Below, piece by piece: positions 35,259-43,694 of a stretch of DNA of 64,000 bases. Each line of letters starts with the position of its first letter. Position 1 is the first letter of the stretch. Position numbers and translations under genes: made by a program. The stretch comes from Hydrogenophaga pseudoflava. Its GTDB lineage: Bacteria; Pseudomonadota; Gammaproteobacteria; Burkholderiales; Burkholderiaceae_C. Where the stretch lies: positions 395,883 to 459,882 of the forward strand of contig NZ_JAVHJP010000001.1 of NCBI RefSeq assembly GCF_031020795.1, written 5' to 3'. The notes beneath the pieces are model-generated. The model saw only the letters and a program-made list of their open reading frames with translations. It searched no databases and was not told the DNA's origin.

Positions 35259-35960
35259 CTAGAAGCCGCTGAAGCGTGTGAAGTTCTCGACCGGCTCACG
35301 CTCGGTGCGCACGTGGTTCACCACGGCCGCCGGGTCGGCATAGCCCAGTGCCATGCCGCACAGGACCATCTGCCCGTCCGGGATTTGCAGGGCTTCAGCC
35401 AGAAGGCGCGGGTAAAGGGTCCACGCCATCTGCGAACAGGTATCCAGGCCTCGTGCGCGGGCCGCCAGCATGATGTTCTGTAAGAACATCCCGTAGTCCA
35501 CCCAACTGCTCTGCACCATGCGCCGGTCCAAGGTGAAGATCAAACCGACCGGCGCATCGAAGAAGGCAAAGTTACGTGCATGTTGAGCACGCATGGCATC
35601 CGTATCTCCCTTGGAGATTCCGACTGCGGCATAGAGCGCAAAGCCGCACCGGCGCCGCCTGGTCAGGTAGGGCTCGAAGAACTCGGCCGGGTAGATGTCG
35701 TATTCGGACTGGTGCTCTCCCTCTTCATGGTGAAAGGCGTGCAGTACACGGTCGCACAAGCGCTTCCTCGCCTCGCCCGCCACGGCAATGACATGCCACG
35801 GCTGGGTGTTGGTGCCACTGGGCGCGCTGGCTGCCACCGACAGAATCTGGGCCACCACTTCTTGCGGCACCGGGATCGGCAGAAAGGCGCGGACGGAACG
35901 ACGTTCGCGCATCACCGCATCAATCAGCATGTCGCGCAAAGGCGCGGCGCAGACAGACAT
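35259..35960 (-). CDS. Nitroreductase family FMN protein with grafted N-terminus
   Basis: The 233-residue product has the nitroreductase fold: RRSVRAFLPIPVPQE, SAPSGTNTQPWHVIAV (FMN binding) and GLDTCSQMAW...CGMALGYAD. An arginine-rich insert (YLTRRRRCGF) is seen in a subfamily linked to reduction of nitroaromatics or enones; the physiological substrate is unknown. The first 12 codons (MSVCAAPLRDML) copy the start of the acyl-CoA dehydrogenase gene next door and are not usual for nitroreductases; the natural start may be the internal Met before IDAVMRERR. It is separated by 158 bp from the acyl-CoA dehydrogenase gene and by 303 bp from the Bug gene. Confidence 0.88.
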   Translation of the reverse strand: MSVCAAPLRDMLIDAVMRERRSVRAFLPIPVPQEVVAQILSVAASAPSGTNTQPWHVIAVAGEARKRLCDRVLHAFHHEEGEHQSEYDIYPAEFFEPYLTRRRRCGFALYAAVGISKGDTDAMRAQHARNFAFFDAPVGLIFTLDRRMVQSSWVDYGMFLQNIMLAARARGLDTCSQMAWTLYPRLLAEALQIPDGQMVLCGMALGYADPAAVVNHVRTEREPVENFTRFSGF

Positions 35961-36263
35961 TCACTCTCTCCTGGTTGCTGGGCTATTCGGGTGAGCACAC
36001 CGACATGCCGTTGCCGAAGAAGCATTCATGCGAATGCATCGATGCCGAACGACCACGGGCCGCCCCTGGGCGTGCTACCAGGCGGTATTCTGGGCACTCG
36101 GCACATACGCGTCTTGCCCGCCAGTGCATGGCGAGTTGACTTTGTATGCACAAGGCGAAACCCGGTTGACCGCAGCCGGACGCTCGAATGGAAGGGGTGG
36201 CGAGCGGCCACACGATGCATCTTGGGCAGCGCTTTGCAACGCGGAATCCCGAGTCGATAAAAT
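35961..36263. other. Gene-free gap in the cargo containing a dispersed repeat
   Basis: No convincing gene is present in these 303 bp. Two short minus-strand frames run through the interval, but they only read the repeat that is also found at 48048-48105. Weak similarity to the other copy extends about 30 bp further left of the core. The right end reaches the Bug gene stop; the left end carries the nitroreductase ribosome site (AGGAGAG). Confidence 0.5.
36108..36165 (+). repeat. 58-bp inverted repeat, copy A
   Basis: It is the reverse complement of 48048-48105: the first 37 bases match perfectly and the rest with 6 mismatches. The pair brackets about 11.9 kb of cargo. Confidence 0.9.
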
Positions 36264-37241
36264 TCAATCCAAAGTCGCACCCGACTTCTTAACCACCTGT
36301 TCCCACCTCACGACTTCGTCGCGCACGAAAGCCTCAAACGCCTTGCCAGACTTGCGCAGTGGAACGCCACCAAATTCGACGAACTTTTCCTGCACGCCCT
36401 TGTCCTCGATGGACTGCGCAAAGGCCAACTGCAGTTTCTGCATGACAGCGTCCGGAGTTTCGCGCGGCGCAAATACACCCAACCATGATTCGGCCGTAGC
36501 TTTGGCATAGCCCAGCTCGCTCAAAGTAGGCACCTCCGGCAGCACGGGCACGCGCTCCAGCCCGGTCATGGCGATCGCGCGCAACTTGCCCGACTTGATA
36601 TGCGGTACCGTGGTCGCCGGATAGTCGAAACTCAGATCAATGTTGCCTGCGATCAGGTCGGTGATGGAGGGAGCGCTACCTCTGTACGAAACATGACGGA
36701 GCTTGATTCCCGCCACAGTCTGGAACAGTTCCGCAGCCAAGTGCGAGCCGGTTCCAACGCCCGGAGACGAGTAGGTCAATGCCTCCGGATTCTTCTTGGC
36801 ATATGCAACGAGTTCGGCCAGATTTTTGTAAGGCTTTGAGGCATTGACGACGAGCACATTGGGAATGGCCATCAGGCCCTGAACGGCTCGGAAGTCGCCA
36901 TCCTTGTAGCGGAGGCTCTTGTAAAGGGCCAAGTTGGTCGCCTGGGTGCCTTGCGTTCCCAGAAGGACGGTATAGCCATCAGGCGTGGCTTGTGCCACAG
37001 TCATGGCTCCCAGTCCACCCCCTGCACCGGGGCGGTTGTCCACAACGATGGGCTGGTTCAGCACCTTCGAGGCGTATTGCCCCGCAACGCGCGCTAGATT
37101 GTCGGTAATGCCGCCCGCAGTGAACGGCACAACGAGTTTGATAGGGCGATCCGGGAAGGTATCAGCATGCACCGGCAGTCCGACAGTTGCTGACAACACG
37201 CTAAACAGGGTACCTGTGGAAAAAATGCGTCGCGAAATCAT
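36264..37241 (-). CDS. Bug-family (TctC-like) periplasmic solute-binding protein
   Basis: The 325-residue product has a signal peptide (RRIFSTGTLFSVLSATVGLPVHA) and the Bug motifs FPDRPIKLVVPFTAGG, NRPGAGGGLG and YSSPGVGTGSHLAAELF. These proteins bind carboxylates for tripartite tricarboxylate transporters. No tctA/tctB membrane genes are present, which is common for the many orphan Bug proteins of Burkholderiales. An excellent AAAGGAGAT ribosome site selects the ATG at 37241. It follows the CoA ligase by 28 bp and so is probably the uptake or sensing component for the acid activated by that enzyme. Confidence 0.92.
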   Translation of the reverse strand: MISRRIFSTGTLFSVLSATVGLPVHADTFPDRPIKLVVPFTAGGITDNLARVAGQYASKVLNQPIVVDNRPGAGGGLGAMTVAQATPDGYTVLLGTQGTQATNLALYKSLRYKDGDFRAVQGLMAIPNVLVVNASKPYKNLAELVAYAKKNPEALTYSSPGVGTGSHLAAELFQTVAGIKLRHVSYRGSAPSITDLIAGNIDLSFDYPATTVPHIKSGKLRAIAMTGLERVPVLPEVPTLSELGYAKATAESWLGVFAPRETPDAVMQKLQLAFAQSIEDKGVQEKFVEFGGVPLRKSGKAFEAFVRDEVVRWEQVVKKSGATLD

Positions 37242-37269
37242 GTGAATATCTCCTTTCAATATTTGCAAA

Positions 37270-39405
37270 TCAGGGGGCCGGTTGCGCTGTGATGAGAACG
37301 GCGTCGAGCGCCATCACGCCTGCAGCGCTGACGATCACGGGATTCAGATCCATTTCCTGGATACGATGATTCCCTTGGACGACAAAATTCGAGACAGCCA
37401 CCAACATCTTTTCGAGCGCCGCGATGTCGGTGGCGGGGCTGCCACGGAAGCCTTTGAGCAGCTCGTGGCAGCGAGTTTCGCGGATCATTTCTGCGGCATC
37501 GCGAGGTGTGATCGGTAGCAGGCGGCGGCTCACGTCCTTGAATAGCTCGACGTATATGCCGCCAAGCCCAAAGGTCAGGATGGGGCCAAACAAGGGATCA
37601 CAGTGGACGCCAATGAAGGTCTCTACGCCCTGCTTGAGATCAGCCATCTGCTCGATCAACAGGCCGTCGATGTCCGCCTGCGGGCAAGCCTTTTGCGCGC
37701 TGGCCATGATCGAGTCCCAGGCCGCACGCACTTCTGCTTCGGTCCGCAAGCCAACCATCACCCCACCAATGTCGGACTTGTGCAGGATGTCGGCACTGGC
37801 GATCTTGGCGACCACAGCGCCACCGATTTCAGCTGCGATTACCACCGCTTGCTGCGCATTGCGCGCCACGCGCCCAAAGGGCACACGCACGCCTGCACCC
37901 GCGAGCAGCGCCTTGCCTTCGGATTCCCCGTAGACCTTGCGCACGCCTTGCTCCGCGTGATGCTTCTCGGTGCAGATAGCGGGAAGCCAGTCCGCATCGA
38001 AGCCACGCTGACGTTTACTGAAGTTGTTCCAGCACTGCAGCGCTTTGATGGCTTTGCCTAGGCTACGCACGGGCACCAAGCCGCCCGCAACCATGATCTG
38101 GAAGCCCTCGCCTAGCCGGTCGCTGAGCCAAACTGGCATGATCGGTGTATCGACTTGGGCCTGCACCTTGACCATGTTCTCGGCGGCTGCACGCGTGGTC
38201 GCGCCGTACTCCATCGGGATCGGGTACAGCACCACATCCACATTGGGATCGCGTGCCACGGCGAGCAAAGAACCAAAGCTGATCTCGGGGTTGACCAGTA
38301 TCTCGGCCGTGGTGTCTACCGGATTGTCAAAGGCCGCATACGACGGCAGTAACTCGCGCAGCTTCGCGCCCGTGGCCGGATCGAACTCGGCCAGTGCGAG
38401 ACCCGCCAGGCCGAGCATGTCGGCCGCTAGCGCCACTGTGCCGCCCGAAAAGGAATAGACCGCCACGCGCGCATCCTTCTTTGGCACGCCGCGCGCCAGC
38501 AAAGCGGCGGTGTCGATCAATTCGTCGATGTCATCGACTTCGATGATGCCCAATTGCCTGAAGGCTGTGCTGTTGATCTCGGCGGTGCCCGATAGCGCCG
38601 CCGTGTGCGATTGCGTGGCCTTGATTCCGTATTCCGATTTGCCGACCTTGAGCGCCACAATGGGCTTGCCGTGCGCGGCAGCCTTCAGCGCCGCTTGCGC
38701 GAAACGCGGCGGGTCGTTGATGCCTTCGAGCAGGGTGACGATGACCCTGATCTCGGGCATCGAGACCATGTGGTGGATGTAGTCGCTCACGGTGAGATCC
38801 GCCTCATTGCCGCTGGAGCACCACAGCCCGATGCCCACGCCGCGATCACATGCCTGCAGGAAGGTGCGCCCCAATCCGCCGCCTTGCGTCACCAGGCCGA
38901 TCGGCCCGGTCATGCGGTCATGCTCGAAGGACGGGGAAAAGGTGAAACCCAAGCCCTTGTTGGTGTTTGTCAGACCGGGGCAATTCGGCCCGTAGATGCG
39001 GATTCCCGTTTCACCGGGAATCTGACGCATGCGTGCTTCCAGGCGCTTGCCCTCTTCGCCCGCCTCGCCGAAGCCCGAGGTCAGCACCACGGCAAAACGG
39101 ATGCCCTTTTTGCCGCAGGCTTCGAGGACATCGTTGGCGACATTGGCAGGTACGGCGACCACAGCGAGATCGGGCGCATAGGGAAGGTCTTCGACACGGC
39201 GGTAGCTGCGCCGGCCCATGACCTCGTCCTTGGTGGCGTTGACCAGGAACAACTCACCCTGGAATTTCGAGTGCTCGATAAGGTTGGTCAGCGCGCGCTG
39301 GCCCAGGCTTGCCGGCCGGTCGGAAGCTCCGACCACGACCACCGAGCGCGGCTCCATCAGCAAATCCAAGTTCTGGAACATCATGCCTTGCGTTTCGTCC
39401 TTCAT
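37270..39405 (-). CDS. NDP-forming acyl-CoA synthetase (acetate-CoA ligase family)
   Basis: The 711-residue product joins a succinyl-CoA-synthetase-alpha-like CoA-binding part (VVVVGASDRPASLGQRAL, IYGPNCPGLTNTN, catalytic His in ATQSHTAALSG near 270) and a C-terminal ATP-grasp domain (about 490-710, VVAKIASADILHKSDIGGV). It makes an acyl-CoA from a free acid with NTP and releases NDP. GAGGTG ahead of the ATG at 39405 supports the start. The citrate-synthase-like lyase gene lies 8 bp upstream, an arrangement that recalls the two halves of ATP-citrate lyase. Confidence 0.92.
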   Translation of the reverse strand: MKDETQGMMFQNLDLLMEPRSVVVVGASDRPASLGQRALTNLIEHSKFQGELFLVNATKDEVMGRRSYRRVEDLPYAPDLAVVAVPANVANDVLEACGKKGIRFAVVLTSGFGEAGEEGKRLEARMRQIPGETGIRIYGPNCPGLTNTNKGLGFTFSPSFEHDRMTGPIGLVTQGGGLGRTFLQACDRGVGIGLWCSSGNEADLTVSDYIHHMVSMPEIRVIVTLLEGINDPPRFAQAALKAAAHGKPIVALKVGKSEYGIKATQSHTAALSGTAEINSTAFRQLGIIEVDDIDELIDTAALLARGVPKKDARVAVYSFSGGTVALAADMLGLAGLALAEFDPATGAKLRELLPSYAAFDNPVDTTAEILVNPEISFGSLLAVARDPNVDVVLYPIPMEYGATTRAAAENMVKVQAQVDTPIMPVWLSDRLGEGFQIMVAGGLVPVRSLGKAIKALQCWNNFSKRQRGFDADWLPAICTEKHHAEQGVRKVYGESEGKALLAGAGVRVPFGRVARNAQQAVVIAAEIGGAVVAKIASADILHKSDIGGVMVGLRTEAEVRAAWDSIMASAQKACPQADIDGLLIEQMADLKQGVETFIGVHCDPLFGPILTFGLGGIYVELFKDVSRRLLPITPRDAAEMIRETRCHELLKGFRGSPATDIAALEKMLVAVSNFVVQGNHRIQEMDLNPVIVSAAGVMALDAVLITAQPAP

Positions 39406-39413
39406 GGCACACC

Positions 39414-40205
39414 TCACTCAGCGCCGCGGCGCTTGCCCGGGATTTCATTGCGCGGGTCCTGCTCCAGGACGAGATCCCACAGTTGCTGTCCGATGGGGTT
39501 TTGGCGCTCTTCGTAGAGGTGGCCGATCAGGCCCGCCGCGCGGCCAACAAGCATGAAGCCGCGTGCCAGCAGGGGGTCCAGCCCCATGTCGCCGATGATC
39601 GAGCCGATGGCGCCGACCGCATTCATCGGCAAGTTCTTGCTCATCTCGTCGCGGAACACGCGCTCGATGGCGTACATCAGGCGCCAGTGCTTGCCAAAGC
39701 AGCCGTTGTCGCGCGAGACAGCGGCCAGGGTCGGAATGCGCGGGTCACCGTGGATGTGGATGGGATGCCCCACGCCGTAGATGGGCTGCTTTTTCTCGCG
39801 TGCGTGGCGGATGGTTTCGCGCGCGCAGGCGACAAATGCATCATCGCCGTCTTCGTCCTTCAGGTCGCGTGCCGCGTTGATGAGCAGTTCGGCCGCATTC
39901 TGCGTCGTGCCCAGGAAGACGCTGCCCGCGCCGAGCAGTCCGGCGGCCACGGCGGCCTGCATGGCCTCGGGTGCGCCGAGGTAGGTCAGGCGCGCGCTCA
40001 TCGCGCTGGGCGTCAGGCCGTGGTCGCACGCGGTCACGAGGATGAGATTGATCATCTTCTTCTCACGCTCGTCGGGCATGCGGCCCAGGATGGCCAGCAT
40101 CATCATGTCTACGAAGTCCACCTGGCCCAGCAGTTCCTTGGCCAGGTCTTTTTCGCGCACGGTGATCTTGTCAATGGTGGTGTAGCCGATTTCGGTACGG
40201 ATCAT
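39414..40205 (-). CDS. Citrate-synthase-fold lyase (citryl-CoA lyase-like)
   Basis: The 263-residue product is a short member of the citrate synthase superfamily, equal in size to the C-terminal lyase domain of ATP-citrate lyase and to citryl-CoA lyase. DHGLTPSAMSARL (61-73) holds the active-site His and GVGHPIHIHGDPR (144-156) the second His and the DPR segment. These enzymes cleave or form a beta-hydroxyacyl-CoA carbon-carbon bond. It lies between the MaoC hydratase gene and the NDP-forming CoA ligase. The true substrate is probably another hydroxy-carboxylic CoA thioester and not citrate itself; this is inferred from the catabolic context. Confidence 0.85.
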   Translation of the reverse strand: MIRTEIGYTTIDKITVREKDLAKELLGQVDFVDMMMLAILGRMPDEREKKMINLILVTACDHGLTPSAMSARLTYLGAPEAMQAAVAAGLLGAGSVFLGTTQNAAELLINAARDLKDEDGDDAFVACARETIRHAREKKQPIYGVGHPIHIHGDPRIPTLAAVSRDNGCFGKHWRLMYAIERVFRDEMSKNLPMNAVGAIGSIIGDMGLDPLLARGFMLVGRAAGLIGHLYEERQNPIGQQLWDLVLEQDPRNEIPGKRRGAE

Positions 40206-40229
40206 GTTCAGCCTCTTGTTGAAGAAAAC

Positions 40230-40724
40230 TCAGGTAACCCGGCGCGCAACCATCATGGTTGCATCGCACTCGCAGACGGCTTCGCCATGCTGGTTGAATG
40301 CCTGCCGACGGAAGACGACGATGCCGCGCGCGGGGTTGGACGTTGGCTTGCAACTCGCAACTTCGATGCGGCCATGCAGGGTGTCGCCGATCAGCGTCGG
40401 CTTGGGAAAGCGGTACGTCATCTCCAGCAGGCCGATGAGCGACGGCTCCAGCAGTTGATTGATGACGGTGCGCGTGTTCAAGCCCGAGAGAATCGAGGCC
40501 ACCAACATGCCGTGCGCGATGCGCGTGCCCCAGGGCGACTGAGCGGCGTACTGTGTATCGACGTGCAGGCGGTTGTAGTCAGCGCTTAGCGCGGCGAAGC
40601 CCACCACGTCCGCCTCGGTGACGGTGCGGCTTGATGTCTCGAAGCTCAGGCCCGGCTCCAGGTCTTCCCAGTGGTAGCGCAACGAGGCAATGGCTTGGGG
40701 CGCTGGAAGGGTGCTCGTGTCCAT
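40230..40724 (-). CDS. MaoC-like (R)-specific acyl-CoA hydratase
   Basis: The 164-residue hot-dog-fold protein has the hydratase-2 catalytic pattern ADYNRLHVD, followed by RIAHGML (Asp, His and the AHG loop), so it probably adds water to a 2-enoyl-CoA or dehydrates a hydroxyacyl-CoA. ATG at 40724 is preferred; an extension to 40742 is possible. It follows an acyl-CoA dehydrogenase gene with a 10-bp gap and leads to the lyase gene. Confidence 0.9.
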   Translation of the reverse strand: MDTSTLPAPQAIASLRYHWEDLEPGLSFETSSRTVTEADVVGFAALSADYNRLHVDTQYAAQSPWGTRIAHGMLVASILSGLNTRTVINQLLEPSLIGLLEMTYRFPKPTLIGDTLHGRIEVASCKPTSNPARGIVVFRRQAFNQHGEAVCECDATMMVARRVT

Positions 40725-40734
40725 GCGTCTTCCC

Positions 40735-41883
40735 TCAGGCAATCGCCGACATGCCCAGCACTTCGCGCCCGACGATCAGCGTCTGGATCTCCGCTGTACC
40801 TTCGGGAATCACTCCCCCAGCGGTATCGCGGAAGATGCGCTCCAGCGGGTATTCGGTCGAATAGCCGATGCCGCCATGCACTGCGATGGCCATCTTGGCC
40901 ACTTCGTGCGCAGCCTCTGCGGCATAGAGCTTGGCCAGCGAGCACTCAATGCGCGAGGGAAGGCCGTTTTCCATCGACATCGCCGCCTTGTAGCCCAGGG
41001 CGCGCGCTGCTTCGGTACGCACCAGCATGTCCACGATGTGCTTTTGCACCAGTTGGAACTGCCCGATGGGCTTGCCGAACTGCTTACGGGTCTTGGCGTA
41101 TTCCACCGACAGGTCGAGCGCAGCCTGCGCCGCACCCACCGCACCCATGGCGATGTTCAGGCGCCCGTAGTTCAGGCCGATGGCAACATTCTTGAGCGCT
41201 GAGCCTGGGGTGCCCAGCAATGCGGACTTGGGCAGCTTGATGCCGTCCAGGAACAGTTCGGATGTGCCCGAAGCCTTGAGCACCATCTTGTCAACCAGGC
41301 GCGCCTCGACCGGCGTCTGCGCCTTGTCGATCAGGAACAGCGACAGGCCGCCCTCTCCCTCAGCTGCCTGCAGCCGGGCCATCACGATCAGGAAATCAGC
41401 CGCCTTGCCATTGGTGATCCACAGCTTGGTGCCGCTCAGGAGGTAGTGGTCTCCCTTGTTCTCGGCACGGGCCTCGATGCCCGCGGGGTTCGAGCCATGG
41501 TTGGGCTCGCTGAAAGCCACGGCGGTCGCTTTTTTCGACGCGAGCACCGGCTCAAGGAAATGCGTCTTCTGCTCAGGCGTTCCCAGCCCGTTGACCAGGC
41601 GCATGAAGATGTTGGTGGTGTTGACGATGGTGCGCAACGCGCCCCAGCAGTAACCCGCCTCCTCGATCAGCATGGCCCACGTCACGAAGTCCAAGCCCAG
41701 GCCACCGGCATCCTCGGGCAGCATGCCGCCGATGTAGCCAAACTCGCTCAGGCCCGCGAGCAGATCCAGCGGAATGTGTTTTTCCTTTTCGCACTCGGCG
41801 ATACGCGGGCTCACCACGTTGCGCAGGTAGCGGCGGACGCTGTCACGCAGCGCAATCTGGTCGGAAGTGAAGTCGAAGTTCAT
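40735..41883 (-). CDS. Acyl-CoA dehydrogenase (C-terminal Glu base type)
   Basis: The 382-residue flavoenzyme has the usual three-domain plan: N-terminal helices, a beta domain with AFSEPNHGSNPAGIEARA and LWITNGKAADFLIV, and C-terminal helices with RKQFGKPIGQFQLVQ. The end reads VIPEGTAEIQTLIVGREVL, with the catalytic Glu in the EGTAEIQ position used by short- and medium-chain dehydrogenases; this differs from the dehydrogenase at 48264-49409. It is preceded by an SDR gene and followed by MaoC. Confidence 0.92.
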   Translation of the reverse strand: MNFDFTSDQIALRDSVRRYLRNVVSPRIAECEKEKHIPLDLLAGLSEFGYIGGMLPEDAGGLGLDFVTWAMLIEEAGYCWGALRTIVNTTNIFMRLVNGLGTPEQKTHFLEPVLASKKATAVAFSEPNHGSNPAGIEARAENKGDHYLLSGTKLWITNGKAADFLIVMARLQAAEGEGGLSLFLIDKAQTPVEARLVDKMVLKASGTSELFLDGIKLPKSALLGTPGSALKNVAIGLNYGRLNIAMGAVGAAQAALDLSVEYAKTRKQFGKPIGQFQLVQKHIVDMLVRTEAARALGYKAAMSMENGLPSRIECSLAKLYAAEAAHEVAKMAIAVHGGIGYSTEYPLERIFRDTAGGVIPEGTAEIQTLIVGREVLGMSAIA

Positions 41884-41904
41884 CGTGTTGGTTGCTCACG
41901 GTCA

Positions 41905-42657
41905 TCAAGAAGAAAAGCGCCCGCCTGTCACGTACAGCGTCACGCCGGTGATGTAGCGCGCCCGTTCCGAGGCCATGAAGGTCACGGCGGAGGCAATGTC
42001 GTCGGGGGCGCCCAGGAAGCCCACGGGGTTCTTGGCCAGCGCAAGCTCGCGCAGCTTGGGGTAGCCGGGGTTGGCCTGCATCAGTTCGGTTTCGACGAAG
42101 CCTGGAGCCACCGCATTGACGGTGATGCCGAACTTGGCCTGCTCCAGCGACAAGGCGCGTGTGAAGCCGATCAAGCCCATCTTGGCCGCGCTGTAGTTGG
42201 TCTGGCCGGGGTTGCCGAAGACCGAGCGCGAGGAGATGTTGACGATGCGCCCCCACTGGCGCTCCATCATCCCGGGCAGCACGGCGCGGCTGCAATGAAA
42301 CGCGCCCTTAAGCACCACGTCCACCACCGAATCCCACTCGGTCTCGGCCATCTTGGTGAGATAGCGGTCCTTGTTGAAGCCTGCGTTGTTGACCAGGATG
42401 TCCACGGCGCCGAACGCCTCGACGCCCGCAGCCGCCATATCGCGCACCTCGGCCTTGTCGGTCACGTTGCAGCGCACACCGATGGCCTGACCGCCTTGGG
42501 CCCGGATTTCGCCCGCAACCGCCTCGGCCGCCACGAGGTCGATGTCGGACACCACCAGCTTCACTCCTTCGGCCGCCAGGGCGCGCGCCGTTTCGGCACC
42601 GATGCCCCGGGCACCGCCCGTAACCACCGCGACACGACCTCTGATTCCCAAGTTCAT
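41905..42657 (-). CDS. SDR family oxidoreductase (FabG-like), first gene of the leftward operon
   Basis: The 250-residue NAD(P)-dependent enzyme has TGGARGIGAETARAL (10-25 region), NNAG, the catalytic Ser in NISSRSVFG and YSAAKMGLIG, and the C-terminal ITGVTLYVTGG. It resembles 3-hydroxyacyl-CoA dehydrogenases and 3-oxoacyl reductases. A palindrome shared with the iclR promoter lies 13 bp upstream of its start codon, so IclR control of the whole leftward operon is likely. Confidence 0.9.
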   Translation of the reverse strand: MNLGIRGRVAVVTGGARGIGAETARALAAEGVKLVVSDIDLVAAEAVAGEIRAQGGQAIGVRCNVTDKAEVRDMAAAGVEAFGAVDILVNNAGFNKDRYLTKMAETEWDSVVDVVLKGAFHCSRAVLPGMMERQWGRIVNISSRSVFGNPGQTNYSAAKMGLIGFTRALSLEQAKFGITVNAVAPGFVETELMQANPGYPKLRELALAKNPVGFLGAPDDIASAVTFMASERARYITGVTLYVTGGRFSS

Positions 42658-42669
42658 CTTCTCACCTTT

Positions 42670-42685
42670 CTACGAAATACCGTAA
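42670..42685 (-). promoter_or_regulatory. Candidate IclR operator upstream of the SDR operon
   Basis: Read on the minus strand, the core (42671-42684) is TACGGTATTTCGTA, which differs at one base from the site at 42890-42903. It ends 13 bp from the SDR start codon. Confidence 0.6.
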
Positions 42686-42888
42686 TCAACTGCGACCTAT
42701 TGTATTTTTTGGATTTATCGAAATAATAGGGGTTTTCCCTTAAAAATCCGATGCAACACTAACCACTCTCTAGTCAGGCATGCCTTCCCAGAGGGGGAAA
42801 GACCCTCAAGCCTTCCTGTAGCCCTATCGATAAGCCACCTCTGCATAGCCAAGAGCACACAACTAGAATTTCAAAGAATCGGTGCGAA

Positions 42889-42904
42889 CTACGGAATTTC
42901 GTAG
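42889..42904 (+). promoter_or_regulatory. Candidate IclR operator upstream of iclR
   Basis: CTACGGAATTTCGTAG is a near-perfect palindrome 16 bp before the iclR ATG. A further half-site, ATTTCGTA, lies at 42928-42935 within the first codons. The position suits autorepression. Confidence 0.6.
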
Positions 42905-42920
42905 GAAAATTGCGTGCACC

Positions 42921-43688
42921 ATGCCAAATTTCGTACCTGCATCGGCCCGCACCATGGCCGTCTTCGACATGTTCGCGATGGAAAAGCGCGACCTTTCCAA
43001 CTCCGAGATCGCCCGCCTGCTCAACCTGCCCGAGAGCAGTTGCTCGGACTTGCTGCACACGCTGCACGAGGAGGGCTACCTCATGCGGACCGCGCGGACG
43101 CGGCGCTTCTATCCCACCGGGCGCTTGCACCAGATCGCGCTCGAGATCGCGCACAACGACCCGCTGCTGCGTGCCGGCACGGAGGCGGCAGACTTGTTGG
43201 CCGAGGCCACGGGCGAGACATCCTTCGTCGGCCGGCTCGACAACGGCACCGTGCGCGCGGTCGCCGTCCAGCAAGGCAAGCACCCGCTGCGCTACGTGCT
43301 CAATGTGGGCGAGCGCATCGCACTCCATACCTCAGCCATGGGCAAAGCCCTGCTGGGCACGCAGACTCCTGAGGAAATCGCGCGACAGTTGCGCCTCAAG
43401 CCGCTGCGCAAGATCACCGACAGCACCGTCACCGATCCCTACGCCATTGCGGCGGAAGTCGCCGAAAGCCGTCTGCGCGGCTGGTATCAGACCCACAGCG
43501 AAGGCGGCGAGGGCATGGATGCGCTAGCCATCTCCGGCATGCTGGGCAAGGAGCCCCTGGCCATCAGCCTGGCGGGGCCACCCGATCGCCTGGCCAAGAA
43601 CCATGACCGCTATCTGCAGGCTCTGCGCAAAGTCGGCGCGATGACTTTCGGCACTGCCGAGCCTCCCTCTTCCTTGTCTGACGGCTGA
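42921..43688 (+). CDS. IclR family transcriptional regulator
   Basis: The 255-residue product has a winged helix-turn-helix (AVFDMFAMEKRDLSNSEIAR, LPESSCSDLLHTLHEEGYL) and an IclR effector-binding domain with LHTSAMGKALLG and the conserved Glu-Gly-Met region SEGGEGMDALA. A GTG at 42882 could give 13 more residues but would overlap the candidate operator. It is divergent from the SDR-led operon and 6 bp upstream of a CaiB-type CoA-transferase gene, and probably regulates both directions in response to a pathway acid or its CoA ester. Confidence 0.92.
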   Translation: MPNFVPASARTMAVFDMFAMEKRDLSNSEIARLLNLPESSCSDLLHTLHEEGYLMRTARTRRFYPTGRLHQIALEIAHNDPLLRAGTEAADLLAEATGETSFVGRLDNGTVRAVAVQQGKHPLRYVLNVGERIALHTSAMGKALLGTQTPEEIARQLRLKPLRKITDSTVTDPYAIAAEVAESRLRGWYQTHSEGGEGMDALAISGMLGKEPLAISLAGPPDRLAKNHDRYLQALRKVGAMTFGTAEPPSSLSDG

Positions 43689-43694
43689 CCGCCC

